Origin: Thermomicrobium sp. CFH 73360
GTDB lineage: Bacteria > Chloroflexota > Chloroflexia > Thermomicrobiales > Thermomicrobiaceae
Reading direction: 5' to 3'
Length of the DNA stretch: 64,000 nt
Assembly: GCF_023806465.1 (NCBI RefSeq)
Contig: NZ_JAMSLS010000002.1
Span: 248,001 to 312,000, forward strand
The notes under the pieces were generated by a model that did not search any database, was not told where the DNA came from, and was given only the letters and a program-made list of their open reading frames with translations. Of the stretch, positions 44,989 to 55,307 are shown in pieces (position 1 is the first letter of the stretch; each line of letters begins with the position of its first letter). The translations under genes and the position numbers were made by a program.

Positions 44989-45918
44989 ATGCACCACTCC
45001 CGCCGGCTCGTTCTCATTCTCGTCCTGACGTTCCTTGTCGCTGCGTGTGGACGGAGCGCTGCGCTTAATCTCACCCCCACCGACTTGACAACACCCGCGG
45101 TCACCTCCCCGACTCCGGTGACCCCGGCGATCCTCTGGGCGGTCGGCGACGTGGCCACCTGTCGCTCCCAGAACGACGATGCCGTCGCCGCGTTCCTGGC
45201 CGGGCAGACTGGGACCATCGCACTGCTCGGTGATGTGGTCTATGAGCGTGGTACGGTCGAGGAGTTTCGGAACTGCTTCGACCCCATCCTCGGTCCCTTG
45301 AAGGAGCGGATCCGACCCACGGTTGGGAACCATGAGTATGGGAGCCGTGACGCCGAGCCGTACTTCGACTATTTCGGGGCTGCTGCTGGCTTGCCGGGTC
45401 AGGGCTGGTACTCTTACGAACTTGGTGCCTGGCACATTGTCGTCCTGAACTCCAATTGCAAGGCAGCCGGCGGCTGTGGTCCAGAGTCACCGCAATACCA
45501 GTGGCTCAAGCAAGACCTTGCCGCCCACCCGAGCCTCTGCACCCTCGCCTACTGGCATCATCCACGTTGGAGTTCCGGCGAGCATGGCAACTTCGAGTCG
45601 ATGCAGCCAGTCTGGGAGCTCCTCTATCAGCAGAGCGTCGACGTCGTCCTCAACGGCCACGACCATAATTACGAGCGTTTCCAGCCGCTGGATGCCGTTG
45701 GTCGGCCCGATCCGGAACATGGCATCATCGAGTTCGTCGTCGGCACGGGTGGTCGGAGCCTGCGCCCGCTCGGCGATCCTCTTCCGGTCAGTGCAACCGG
45801 CTCCGACGATACCTATGGGGTTCTTCAGCTCGAGCTGTATCCGGACCGCTTCACTTGGCGATTTGTCCCGGTGTCGCGTTCGGATTACCAGGATCAAGGC
45901 AGTGCTCGGTGCCACTGA
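44989..45918 (+). CDS. metallophosphoesterase lipoprotein
   Basis: Paralogue of the catalytic domain of the preceding gene. The 309-residue protein has a lipoprotein signal (LVLILVLTFLVAAC, lipid Cys about residue 20). The phosphoesterase domain shows WAVGDVATC, ALLGDVVYERG, TVGNHEYGS, YWHHPRWS and LNGHDHNYERF, the metal ligands of the calcineurin-like fold. I choose the ATG at 44989, with AAAGG upstream, over a TTG 27 bases before. It lies 98 bases after the large gene and probably arose by duplication. Membrane-anchored on the outer face. Confidence 0.9.
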   Translation: MHHSRRLVLILVLTFLVAACGRSAALNLTPTDLTTPAVTSPTPVTPAILWAVGDVATCRSQNDDAVAAFLAGQTGTIALLGDVVYERGTVEEFRNCFDPILGPLKERIRPTVGNHEYGSRDAEPYFDYFGAAAGLPGQGWYSYELGAWHIVVLNSNCKAAGGCGPESPQYQWLKQDLAAHPSLCTLAYWHHPRWSSGEHGNFESMQPVWELLYQQSVDVVLNGHDHNYERFQPLDAVGRPDPEHGIIEFVVGTGGRSLRPLGDPLPVSATGSDDTYGVLQLELYPDRFTWRFVPVSRSDYQDQGSARCH

Positions 45919-46040
45919 ACGCGAGTGACCAGCAGCTGGCCGTCGATCGAGTCCGGTCTGACTATCCACTGCCCTGTGGGTGACGTCAGAAAGCCTCTAC
46001 CCTGGAACGGTCGTGCTGAGACGACCAAGTGAGGGACGGA

Positions 46041-46322
46041 ATGTACGCGACCTATGTCATGCGCGAGGTGCAGCCCGCCATGCGCTCAGGGATTCTTGCC
46101 AAGGCAGCCAAAGAGTTCTGGCCTCTCTTGCAGAAGGCGCCAGGGTTCCGTGGCTTCTTTCTCGTTGAGGGGCCAGGACAACAGACACTCGGCATCGCCT
46201 TTTGGGAGAGTCAAGAGGACGCTGAGGCCTTCCGTGCGACCTTAGATGCGTGGCAATCGACGCTGGACAGCCTTGGCAGCACGATGATCGGCCGAGGTTC
46301 CGGCGACGTGATCGAGATCTGA
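46041..46322 (+). CDS. ABM-domain-like small protein
   Basis: A 93-residue protein with the ferredoxin-like fold of antibiotic biosynthesis monooxygenases: ATYVMREVQPAMRSGILAKAAKE, GFRGFFLVEGPGQQTLGIAFWESQEDAEAF. GAGGGACGGA precedes the ATG at 46041. No cofactor motif is expected. Its neighbour 118 bases downstream has the same fold, so they may form a pair; activity unknown. Confidence 0.75.
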   Translation: MYATYVMREVQPAMRSGILAKAAKEFWPLLQKAPGFRGFFLVEGPGQQTLGIAFWESQEDAEAFRATLDAWQSTLDSLGSTMIGRGSGDVIEI

Positions 46323-46440
46323 CGGCCACACGTCGTGCGGGAAAGCACCCCACAGCGCTTAGCCCACTGAGCCGGCCGTATAGGGTCGCGACACCGGCGC
46401 CGAGAACTGTGCAAGAGCTGACAATGCAAGGAGTAGAGCG

Positions 46441-46746
46441 ATGTACGGCACTGTCTTCCACATGCATGCCAAGCCTGGGCAGGAACAGGCAATCCGCCAG
46501 CTCTTTGAAGAGTGGGATCGGGAGCGCGCTCCCCGGGTACAGGGTTTCCAGGCCGGGTATCTCTTCAAGCCTGATCAGCAACGTGATGAACTGATTGGCG
46601 TCGCCATCTTCCGCGATCGCGAGAGCTACCGAAAAAATGCAGCTGATCCAAAGCAAGACGAGTGGTTCCGCCGCTTACGCGCTCTCCTCACCGACGATCC
46701 GGTTTGGGAAGACGGTGAAGTGATCGAAGTTACCCCACGCGCGTAG
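46441..46746 (+). CDS. second ABM-domain-like small protein
   Basis: A 101-residue protein similar in fold to the previous one: YGTVFHMHAKPGQEQAIRQL, GFQAGYLFKPDQQRDELIGVAIFRDRESYRK. AAGGAGTAGAGCG precedes the ATG. Such proteins often act as heme- or quinol-handling monooxygenases or as stress proteins; no evidence here selects one. Confidence 0.75.
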   Translation: MYGTVFHMHAKPGQEQAIRQLFEEWDRERAPRVQGFQAGYLFKPDQQRDELIGVAIFRDRESYRKNAADPKQDEWFRRLRALLTDDPVWEDGEVIEVTPRA

Positions 46747-46786
46747 CATAGTGAACCTGGTGTCCCGACCCTGCACAGGCTCATGG

Positions 46787-46814
46787 CTGGCCCGGAGCCG
46801 AGGCCCCGGGCCAG
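46787..46814 (+). terminator. hairpin after the second ABM-like gene
   Basis: CTGGCCCGG (46787-46795) pairs perfectly with CCGGGCCAG (46806-46814) across a 10-base loop, 41 bases after the gene. It is followed by TCGTCATCCTTTAG, weakly T-rich. The remaining 460 bases up to the HEPN gene contain no supported gene. Confidence 0.5.
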
Positions 46815-47278
46815 TCGTCATCCTTTAGAAGATTCACTCACCGCCGAAAGTCAGGATTCCCTGCTGACATACCTCTGCACTCACTATCCGACCATGGTCG
46901 ATTGGGATTCGACACGGTCGATCAAACTCGGTGAGTCTCATGAGCCACGCAGAAACGTGGGAATAACTTTCCCACCAGCCAGTGGGCTACGCACCGCAGT
47001 TCACGTGCTACGGCTCGGCAATCTGCGGTGCGGCGATCGCGGCCTTTGGTCCACACCCGAACGCATGCTGGTGTGGCCGAGCACCGTCGCGAGCGTTTGC
47101 TGGTGCAGCGCGGGCCCGCGATCCTCCACCCACCTCTCCTAAGGCCTCAGTTGTTTCCTTTCTGCGCAAGAGCGCATGCAGCGCACTCGGCTTTGCCATC
47201 TCTGTCCGTCTTCCATCGGGCAGACACGCTTGGTATGGTTCAGCGTGGGGAATGCGGGGAGCCTCAGTTGGGACACTC

Positions 47279-47686
47279 ATGGCGCGGCGAGTAGCGGACT
47301 GGCTGAAGCAAGCGGAACGGGACCTGGCGCTGGCCGAGCAGGCACGAGCAACGGGTTGGCATGAGTGGGCCTGCTTTGCCGCACACCAAGCCGCAGAGAA
47401 GGCGGTGAAAGCGCTCTATCAGCAGCTTGGTCTCCTTGGTTGGGGTCACGTGGTCGCACGCCTTTTGCAGGAACTCCCGGAGGAACTCCGGCCGCCGCCA
47501 GAGTTGATTGAGGAGGCACACGAACTGGATACGTACTACATCCCTACTCGCTACCCGGATAGCCACGCGGCCGGTGCTCCCTTTGAGCATTATTCAGCAC
47601 GACAGAGTGAGCGAGCAGTGAACTATGCCCGTGCCATCATTACCTTCGTTCGCCATCACTTGGCCGAACCGTCAGACAGTCGATGA
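47279..47686 (+). CDS. HEPN domain protein, pair 1
   Basis: A 135-residue HEPN-fold protein, the likely toxin or RNase half of a HEPN/MNT module. Markers: ADWLKQAERDLALAEQARATGWHEWACFAAHQAAEKAVKALYQ at the start and IPTRYPDSHAAGAPFEHY near 90-107, a motif typical of this HEPN subgroup; a classical RX4HXY motif is not obvious. The ATG at 47279 is used rather than a long upstream frame. Its 3' end overlaps the nucleotidyltransferase gene by 62 bases. Confidence 0.85.
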   Translation: MARRVADWLKQAERDLALAEQARATGWHEWACFAAHQAAEKAVKALYQQLGLLGWGHVVARLLQELPEELRPPPELIEEAHELDTYYIPTRYPDSHAAGAPFEHYSARQSERAVNYARAIITFVRHHLAEPSDSR

Positions 47687-48074
47687 AGCCGTACGGCGCT
47701 GGGCAGCGGCGTTGGTGCGGAAGCACCCGGTACCGCGCATCCTCGCAATCGGCTACTTTGGCTCCTATGCGCGCGGTGATTGGGCCTTCGGCAGTGACGT
47801 TGACCTCCTTGTCATTGTTGAGGACGATCCTACCCCCTTCATCGAGCGCGCACTGCGCTACCAGACGCTGTCACTGCCCGTCCCAGCAGATCTTTTTGTC
47901 TATACACGGGACGAATGGCAGGAAATTCAAGAACAACCATCCGGCCGCCACATCGCTCGTGAGGTCGTCTGGGTCTGGCCAGAAGATGAGCAAGGGCAGA
48001 CGGGAGAGGCAAGGAACGACGAGCGCGCGACACTCCCCTCAAGCGAGGCCGACAGCGCCGAACCGTCCCGGTAA
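47625..48074 (+). CDS. MNT-type nucleotidyltransferase, pair 1
   Basis: A 149-residue minimal nucleotidyltransferase, predicted antitoxin that modifies its HEPN partner. The catalytic motif IGYFGSYARGDWAFGSDVDLLVIV near residue 42 has GSX10DXD. It begins inside the HEPN gene and has a C-terminal tail after residue 120 that is not part of the fold. The same gene pair occurs again at 59 kb. Confidence 0.85.
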   Translation: MPVPSLPSFAITWPNRQTVDEAVRRWAAALVRKHPVPRILAIGYFGSYARGDWAFGSDVDLLVIVEDDPTPFIERALRYQTLSLPVPADLFVYTRDEWQEIQEQPSGRHIAREVVWVWPEDEQGQTGEARNDERATLPSSEADSAEPSR

Positions 48075-49082
48075 GGCACGGCTGCGCGCCCGACCGCGGA
48101 CGTTCACCGACGCGGAATTTCTCGTGCAGACACGCCTGCCACTCCGTGGAGTGGCTCTCTGCCCCCATCAGCGAGAGAGCGCGTGTTAATTGCCTTAGAA
48201 CGCTCGTACGACAACGGCCTTCGAAGCCCCCTGCGACCTCGGAGTTGACCGGCTGCCCGACTGCCCCGAGGCAGCTCGCATACCCTAGCCATACCTGGTC
48301 GACGTCGGCCCGCTGTTCCCCTCTGGCTGCTCCCCTGAGCCCCTGCAGGAGTGATCATTTCGCCCACTTGCATCATCCTGGTGGGCAGAAGCCAGGAGAT
48401 GCCCTCGACAGCATGCTGCGCTCCCGCCCCGCCACAAGCAACGGAAGAGAGGACACTGACGATGACGAATTGGCCCTTCCCATCACGCTCGCAAACTCGG
48501 TGAGGAGAGAGACGCAATGACTGTCCACACCGCAGCCAGTCTTGAGAGGTGCGCCTGGACGATTGTGCCGTCTTGCAGTCCGCCCAGAGAATCGACCGAG
48601 ACTCGACCGCCATCGGTGACGACTGAACGATTGCGACATCCGTATGAGGTGGTGCTCGTCTTGTTGCACACCGCGCAGGACAGAGCACCACCCTGCTCGA
48701 GCCGTTTGTGTACGGAGACATTGCACGATCCGCCATTCCGCGGCGACCCCACACCCATACCTGCATCGGTTATGAAGCACTGCTCTCCCATGGAGACGAG
48801 CAATAAGGTACAGGCCCAGCTCTCTCCACCCCCCACGGCGTGACGTCTCATACGCGGACCTGACAAGCCCACCTGTTGGAGCCCACCCTTAGACGCAAGG
48901 CGCGTCCGATTGTCAAAGTGTTTGGCAACCAGAAAGTTTGTTCGCGCGTTAGATAGGGAGTAGCTCTTTTTCTCCCTGGTCTTTCTGGTACGGAAGACTG
49001 CTGCGGCAGCCTCAGGCGAAGGAAAAACCGGCACGATACGGATTCATGGGCGTAGGGCTCTCCTGCGCGCAAGGAATGAGCG
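48075..49082. other. 1-kb stretch without a supported gene
   Basis: No open frame here has protein-like character or a recognisable motif on either strand, and no RNA gene is seen. It may be eroded sequence at the left side of the accessory zone. Confidence 0.4.
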
Positions 49083-50394
49083 ATGGAGCAGCACTCTCCT
49101 CTGCGTACCCGGCATCCTCGGAACCTTCCGCGGTTGTGGCTCTGCATTGCGATCATCGTGAGCAGCCTCGCGCTGGTTCAACCTACCAGCGCCACGGAGG
49201 CGTCCCGATCTGACTTCCCGCCAACACTCGCGCAATTTCCGGATCCAATGCACAATGGGGCCGGGATTCACGCCCTCTGTCTCCAACTCTTTCCCGACTC
49301 TTCCCGCGAACGTCTGAACCTCGGCTTGATGAACAACGCCAAAGAGGACCTGACGCTGCGACTGCCAGCGATGGTTCTGGATAGGCCGATCGCCAGCGGG
49401 CAGGAGCAACGTTGAGTCTTTGGCGGTTCGGCCCGACAGAGCGGTTGAGTCGCGACCTTCATCGAGCCGTGCACCGAAGGCCAGGCGCACATTACCTGTG
49501 GCTTCGAAAACGATTTCTTCACCCTTCCACAGCATCGAAAGGTGCTGTACTCCGATAAGGGACGGATCGAGCTCCTTGAGCAACGTCAATCGCTCCTTGC
49601 ACGCTCTCTGCCAGTGGGGTGTGAGTTCTACGAGGAGGTCAGGGGACGCCCACTCTCGATTGACTGTGGTGTTCAGAACAACGCGCTTGCCTGGAGCACC
49701 GACCAGCCATGGACCTTAACGGCTGGTCGCCTGTCATGGGAGATGATGACTGGACAGATCCAGGTTGGTGACGCTGACTTCGTCCGCCGTGAGCCGGCCC
49801 AGATACCGATCACGCGTGACCCCGGCAGTGCCGGCCTCACCTACGCCGCAATGGGTCATTCATCACTGCGCCGGCCCGTGCCCGACCGGCCAGCCAATCC
49901 ACACCACGTTGGATGCACGCGGGACGATCGGCGTGGATCCCAGTCTCGACCGCTACGGCGTCACGTCTGTGGATACGCGGACTTCTTCTGAGTTCAGCGT
50001 CGCCAGCGTCTTTTGGGAGTTTCTGGAGAGACCCGGATGGCAGCTGCGTGACGTTGGGGTGCTCTCGAGCTATGGGCCACGCGGTGACGCGAGCGAATCG
50101 CTCCTTGGAACACCCGTCTATGACGCTGTCCGAGTCCCTGGGACTTGGGTCGTCGGTCTCCCGATCACAGAGCCGTTCTGGACCCACGTTCCCGTTGGGG
50201 GACAGCCTCGGTGGGTTCTCGTCCAGTGCTTTGAGCGCCGCAGTCTCACCTACACCCCTGACAACCCAGAGGGATGGCAGGTCGAGTTCCCGAACTCGGG
50301 ACTCCATTACCTCGAATGGCGCTATGGCTACGTCCCTTCGACACCAGATTGGGCAGCCCCATGGTGGGACTACGACGTGATGCCGAAACGGTGA
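49083..50394 (+). pseudogene. broken secreted protein with Chloroflexi-type ITEPFW/FERR repeat end
   Basis: Remnant of an exported protein. Residues from 49083 give a signal peptide (LWLCIAIIVSSLALVQPTSA). The frame hits TGA at 49413-49415 and a second stop shortly after. Similar reading resumes in the same frame (TFIEPCTEGQAHITCGFEN near 49450, then to about 49860) before shifting by one frame. The last part, to 50394, contains GLPITEPFWTHVPVGGQP, VLVQCFERRSLTYTPDNP and GLHYLEWRYGY, a domain I recognise from many Chloroflexi exported proteins. At least two stops and one frameshift show it is not functional as one chain. Confidence 0.72.
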
Positions 50395-50461
50395 CGGTAG
50401 TACTCGATGCGCGCGCTCGAAGTACTGCAGTGGGACTACCACTTGATGTCGAAACGGCGAC
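50364..50461 (+). repeat. diverged 32-bp direct repeat
   Basis: The 32 bases at 50364-50395 (end of the secreted-protein remnant) recur at 50430-50461 with four differences. This suggests a small local duplication. The rest of 50462-50845 shows no gene. Confidence 0.55.
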
Positions 50462-50845
50462 CAGAGGCTGGCCCCGCTGCAAGGCAAGCCCCAACAACGT
50501 GCCAGTCGGGGTAAAGGAGATCCCATCCTCCCCCTGCCGGCCGAAACTGGAGCGTGGGATGTCAGACCATTCCAAATGTTCGCTGGTGGGCGAGCGGAGC
50601 CGTGGAGCGCCTGAGCCTGGCTGCGTCCCTGTGGGAGGTCACGCGGGAGCCACGATCCTCGTCTTCCCCGCTGGTTTACTTGACTTGTGAACACCGCAGG
50701 AGGAGCTCTCACCCCGGTGCCGGCCAGCACCCCCGGTTGAGAACCGAGTGCGTGACGGGGCCAGCTTCCTTGCGCATGAGCCATCGTCCCTAGGGTCCGG
50801 AGCCACTACGGTGCCCACGGCTCTCCCATTGCCTCCGGCCGTTCT

Positions 50846-52274
50846 CTACGCCCGTCGCGCGCGCCAGAGGAGGAAAACAACCACGAGTAAACCGAGGAGT
50901 CCGAACCCGACAGCCCCCACGCTGAGCACGCCGACTGCCAGCCAGAGGAGGAGATCCCCCATAGCCCCGCCATCCGGGACCGGCCGCTGCCACGCCGTCC
51001 GTTCAGCATTTGCATCGAACGATGAGACCATCAGGTCGGTGGCGGTGACCTCCGCTTTCTCCCCACTCCGGAGCATCACTTGCTCACCACCATGCTTGGG
51101 ACGGAGCTCCACCGCCCCATCGACAACCTTCACGACGGAACGCTGTCCGTCCTCCTCCAAGACCAGTTCGGTCTCTTTGATGCTTGTCGCCGCTTGACTC
51201 ATTTCCACCTCAAAGCACTGATCTGTGAGGATGCGCTTCACATTAGCCCAGAACCGCCCGAAGATGATGCGAATCGCCCTGCAGGTCTCAGGCCGGGGAA
51301 TTTCGACCGTCGATACCCCATTGCTGCGGAGTTCTAACGTGGAGAGGTCGGGGAACCCAATAATCGCTACTGAAGAATACCCAACTTTGATCTGTGCTCC
51401 AAAAGGAATCATTGTCTCAAGGTCTGCCTGCTCCCAGGCATCCTCATCTGGATAGACGGGATTTCCGTTCGCATCGTACCCGAGCGGCCGCCTGATCAGG
51501 ACCTCACCGTGGAGGTCAGTGAACCGCACTCCCGAGTCCTGCGGCGGCTCGACGACTGACGATAGGGGAGGACTCCAGGGTGTTGGGGAAGGACTCGGGA
51601 GAGGCACCGGCGTCGGTGGGAAGGGTTCGCCAAACGTTTACACATAGGCAACACGCCTCTCAGTCCGCGAAGTTACTCCGTTCTCGGCAAATTCCAACAC
51701 CAATGTCAGGGTCTGACCACTTTGGCCTATTGGAGCCTCGAAGCTGCCCTCAACCCGATCACCCGCGGGCCCCTCCCCCCGCGGTGGGAGGTCCGCTCCT
51801 ACAAAGGCAAGTTGCACCGTGCGCGGCGGGTCCCACCGGAACTCGGGATCGGGAGCCGAATCAGCCCAAACAGAGGATACTTACATAAACGCTGATCAAG
51901 CGTAGAATCTCATCGCGCTGCTGCACAGTGCACTCAGCGACAAAAGGGATTGTCGTCCCCGGCACCAGCTCCGCCGGTGGGGCTGTCCACTCGCACCAAC
52001 GGTAGACGGAACCGCGGATCGGACCCTCGCCGGTGCAGGTAAAGTCCACCTCGAGGTGCGACAGGTACCTCCCCAGCTCCCCCGGGCTCCCAGGTTCAAG
52101 GTCCCGCCACAGGTGCTCCTCGGGACACTGCGCTGGCGGAAGTCCCGGCCCATCGATCCGCTCCACCCGTTGCAAGCGCCAGAGCGGAGCGGCGACCGCC
52201 GACTGTGGTGCCTAGCACGATGCAAGGATAACCAGTGCGAGCGTTGCGACCACAACAAGGCTGGATCGGCCCAC
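50846..52274 (-). pseudogene. decayed lipoprotein gene with an intact FecR-domain remainder
   Basis: Reading from 52274 (GTG), a lipoprotein signal VVVATLALVILASC is followed at once by an in-frame TAG (52214-52212). The frame continues (RVERIDGPGLPPAQCPEEHLWRD) until a stop at 51861. After a frame change the reading continues through EGSFEAPIGQSGQTLTLVLEFAENG to TAA at 51640-51638. From the GTG at 51607 a 253-residue frame is intact: a proline-rich stretch, a FecR-like domain (FTDLHGEVLIRR, IGFPDLSTLELR, LRSGEKAEVTATD) and a C-terminal membrane helix near 220-245. The 51607-50846 part might still be translated, but without a signal peptide. Confidence 0.65.
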
Positions 52275-52454
52275 GATGCCCTTTTCTCCACGTCACCGGA
52301 GGCGTTCGTTGCTGACCCACACTTTAGCCGCAGCTGTTATCGCCTGCCAGGTGTCCAAACCACAAGAGGGTCAGCGGGGATCGCAAAACCAGCCTTTTCG
52401 GCCAGGGTACGAACCCGACCGCGCTCAACGCCGAGAGCTCCCCACTGGGGCTGG

Positions 52455-52568
52455 CGTGCCAGGTGACGGAGGCCCTCGGCGCGCTGGTTGCGAGCAGCAC
52501 TGCTCACGGGGGTATCGCAGTCGGCACAGACGCCACCCCCTCAGCAGCCACGTCGCACGTCTGTCCCC
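52455..52568 (+). pseudogene. 3' end of a tyrosine recombinase, left copy
   Basis: This piece is nearly identical to the 3' end of the recombinase remnant next to tRNA-Leu at 60.4 kb (shared reading EALGALVASSTAHGGIAVGTDATPSAATSHVCPLVPEE) and directly abuts a tRNA-Leu 3'-half copy. No catalytic residues remain. The identity to the right-hand copy is far higher than chance and indicates duplication through integration. Confidence 0.65.
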
Positions 52569-52619
52569 TGGTGCCGGAGGAGAGACTTGAACCCACACGC
52601 GGTACACCCCCAGCGGTTT
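52569..52619 (-). repeat. tRNA-Leu 3'-half copy (attachment-site repeat, left)
   Basis: Matches the 3' half of the intact tRNA-Leu at 60493-60545 with a few substitutions, from the CCA end to the anticodon-loop edge. It lacks the 5' half and cannot be a tRNA. Interpreted as an att site left by integration. Confidence 0.75.
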
Positions 52620-52685
52620 GTGGGGCCGGCCCAGGTCGGGCGGAAAAATCCGGAACCGCCGGGACGGGAAGCCGCCGCACCCGAC

Positions 52686-54221
52686 CTAGTGCGGTGGCAT
52701 CTGTTTCATTGCTTCCTGCAGGAGCCGACCGCCTTCCTCGAGTCTAGAAGCCGCCACGCTAATCCTGCGTGCATCGAGATGATCGATACCGTAGGCGAAA
52801 TCATCTGCAGCCAGGCTGAACTGCTCGAGTGCACTCACGTAAGTCTGGTGAAACGCAGCGAATCGCGGCGGTGGAGTGAGGTTCCGGGCTTCTTCATAAG
52901 TCGACTTCCAGATAGCCAACTCGACAGCAACTTTTGCACGCCAAGCAGGAGTGAAGATGACGTAGGGGTCGCTTTGCGCCTGCTCGAGAGGATCGGACAA
53001 CCGCTGCAACGAGTCCTGCATGCGCTTCGATTGGCCCAGGACCACGGAGAGATACTGTAGTTCCTCTGCCGAAAGGCCAGGAGTCGGTGTCGGCTCAGGA
53101 GTAGGGGTAGGTCGCACCGGAGTTGGGGTCGGTGTCGGCTCAGGAGTAGGGGTAGGTCGCACCGGAGTTGGGGTCGGTGTCGGCTCAGGAGTAGGGGTAG
53201 GTCGCACCGGAGTTGGGGTCGGTGTCGGCTCAGGAGTAGGGGTAGGTCGCACCGGAGTTGGGGTCGGTGTCGGCTCAGGAGTAGGGGTAGGTCGCACCGG
53301 AGTTGGGGTCGGTGTCGGCTCAGGAGTAGGGGTAGGTCGCACCGGAGTTGGGGTCGGTGTCGGCTCAGGAGTAGGGGTAGGTCGCACCGGAGTTGGGGTC
53401 GGTGTCGGCTCAGGAGTAGGGGTAGGTCGCACCGGAGTTGGGGTCGGTGTCGGCTCAGGAGTAGGGGTAGGTCGCACCGGAGTTGGGGTCGGTGTCGGCT
53501 CAGGAGTAGGGGTAGGTCGCACCGGAGTTGGGGTCGGTGTCGGCTCAGGAGTAGGGGTAGGTCGCACCGGAGTTGGGGTCGGTGTCGGCTCAGGAGTAGG
53601 GGTAGGTCGCACCGGAGTTGGGGTCGGTGTCGGCTCAGGAGTAGGGGTAGGTCGCACCGGAGTTGGGGTCGGTGTCGGGGTAACTAGCTGCGCTCCACGC
53701 GGGGCATGTCCCTCACCCGTGGGCCTTGACTCCACTTTCGCTTCAGCCAGTGGGGTGGCAACGCAGACTATTCCAACAGTCTTGCTTGTTTTCGTCGAGA
53801 AACTGTTGTCGAGGACCAAGAAATACTGGTGACCCCTTTGAACCCGGACACGTACGACGTTTGTCCCCGCCAGTCGAGGCTCCTCGATAATAGGCTTTCC
53901 AGCGGTATCCAACACTTTCACATTGATATCATTGTTGCCGCCCGTGACCGTGATAGTACACGTCAATGCGGCATCGTAGTCGACAGGAATGCCAACTTGG
54001 TAGACTTGCTTAGGCGGCACCACAACCTCTCGCTTCAGAACCTCTACAGCTGTTGGCGTTGGGGTACCTTTATCAGGCTCTACCAACCCAGCCAGCACCA
54101 GCAGCCAAGTACAAGTGACACACACGGCTGAGAGGCTCAGCAGGCCAGTAACAAGGATGGTTAGCAGGAGATGCTGCCGGGCCCAGGTTGCAATTCGAAC
54201 AATGCTTGAACGAGAGTTCAT
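52686..54221 (-). CDS. secreted/anchored protein with a Pro-Thr tandem-repeat linker
   Basis: A protein of about 511 residues starting at the ATG at 54221 (GGGAGG six bases upstream). An N-terminal hydrophobic segment ([21 protein letters not shown], residues 17-37) is a signal anchor. Residues about 60-165 form a beta domain ([33 protein letters not shown]) like pre-peptidase C-terminal domains. A linker of 13 units of [15 protein letters not shown] follows, then a helical C-terminus of about 125 residues ([23 protein letters not shown] to the end) without a known name. Probably cell-surface displayed; the linker should span the envelope. Confidence 0.78.
   Translation of the reverse strand: MNSRSSIVRIATWARQHLLLTILVTGLLSLSAVCVTCTWLLVLAGLVEPDKGTPTPTAVEVLKREVVVPPKQVYQVGIPVDYDAALTCTITVTGGNNDINVKVLDTAGKPIIEEPRLAGTNVVRVRVQRGHQYFLVLDNSFSTKTSKTVGIVCVATPLAEAKVESRPTGEGHAPRGAQLVTPTPTPTPVRPTPTPEPTPTPTPVRPTPTPEPTPTPTPVRPTPTPEPTPTPTPVRPTPTPEPTPTPTPVRPTPTPEPTPTPTPVRPTPTPEPTPTPTPVRPTPTPEPTPTPTPVRPTPTPEPTPTPTPVRPTPTPEPTPTPTPVRPTPTPEPTPTPTPVRPTPTPEPTPTPTPVRPTPTPEPTPTPTPVRPTPTPEPTPTPGLSAEELQYLSVVLGQSKRMQDSLQRLSDPLEQAQSDPYVIFTPAWRAKVAVELAIWKSTYEEARNLTPPPRFAAFHQTYVSALEQFSLAADDFAYGIDHLDARRISVAASRLEEGGRLLQEAMKQMPPH
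53086..53687 (-). repeat. 45-bp tandem repeat, 13 copies
   Basis: Thirteen near-perfect 45-bp units (marker GTCGCACCGG recurs from 53111 to 53651 at exact 45-base steps). Units keep the reading frame and encode 15 residues each. The near identity between units indicates recent expansion or active homogenisation. Confidence 0.95.
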
Positions 54222-54294
54222 CGAATGCCTCCCATGCGATCGGGATTGTACAGCAACACTGACGACATGTCGCTGACTGGCAACATTGCGATTC

Positions 54295-55179
54295 CTACCC
54301 GGTTTGGCAGCACCCGGCAGACCCCCGCTTGCGCTCGCACTCCGGTCGCTTGAACATCGCCACCGGCGCCGGCCAAGTGCAATGCACACGGGACGCGGTT
54401 AGTACTTCGACCGAGGTTAAGATCAGCAGCCACAGGTAGTAGCACCCAGGGAAGCGGAGCGGCTGGTAGAACCCGGCGGGCAGTGGCTCCCGGCGCAGCG
54501 GCTCAGTCGGCGACTCCAGCGTGATCAGCACGCCGAGTGCTTCCTCCTCACATCCCATCGCGCCCCGAAGATCACGCACCTGCGACAGCACACTAACTGC
54601 GCCACTCTTGACCCGCAACACGACCTTCTTTGGCTCCCTGCTGTCATAGTCGACGAGGTAAAGGTAGCCATCGACGCCGCGGGCTGCCCCTTTGCGCTTG
54701 TCCTGGGCCGGAGGGGCATCGACCAGGCCGAGCGCCCACCACGCGAAATGGCGGAGGTCGCACTGAGCCGTGGGGCGTGCGCTAGGGAGATCCCTCGGCT
54801 CGCCGCGCCGCGCGTACTGGTGTAGCTCATTGCCGAACTCGTCCCGGAGCCAGCGCTCGATGCGGTCGATGACGAGGTAGGTATTGTTGATCCAGCGAAA
54901 CCGCAGCCTCTCGGCTCCGACAATGGCGGTGCCACACCCACAGAAGGGATCGAGCACCAGATCATCGGGATGAGGGCCGACCTGGATAATCCGTTCCAAG
55001 AACGCCTGGGACCTCTGGGTGAGGTGGCCAAGATTTTCTTTACCGATCACTGAGAGGATGTGATCACAGATGTATTGGAGCAAAACGCTAGGTTGCTTTT
55101 CCGGATAGCACTTGTAAGACGGGATGCCACTCTTGGTACAAGCAATGCGACCGGCCCCCTTACCATCGATCATGGTCAC
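54295..55179 (-). pseudogene. truncated DNA methyltransferase (N4/N6 type) remnant
   Basis: The open frame of 294 residues carries the C-terminal side of a site-specific DNA methyltransferase: HLTQRSQAFLERII near 52 (motif X-like), LVLDPFCGCGTAIVGAERL near 74 (SAM-binding motif I), followed by a region seen after such domains (YLYLVDYDSREPKKVVLRVKSGAVSVLSQVRDLRGAM). The catalytic (D/N/S)PP(Y/W) motif, which precedes these in this class, is absent because the frame begins too late. Hence inactive. It lies within the tRNA-Leu-associated islands. Confidence 0.7.
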
Positions 55180-55307
55180 CTTGTTTTACTCCCAATAATA
55201 GTCCCGATAAACTTTGAGTCAGTTACCCTGTAATGTAGGCAAGTCATAACTTATACCTAACTTACCGGGTATAACGCTGAAGAATCACCGTTAGAGTCAC
55301 CGTTTGC

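Noticed and set aside
46982-47278. N-terminal extension of the first HEPN protein
   Set aside because: The open frame upstream of 47279 shows no family similarity, and HEPN homologues begin at the ADWLKQAERD region.
53086-53687. CRISPR array
   Set aside because: The 45-bp units are contiguous with no unique spacers and lie inside a coding frame.
53020-53832. A 270-codon plus-strand frame rich in Gly-Val repeats
   Set aside because: It is the opposite-strand reading of the 45-bp repeat array; repetition keeps all frames open. The minus-strand frame has a ribosome-binding site, signal sequence and non-repetitive domains.
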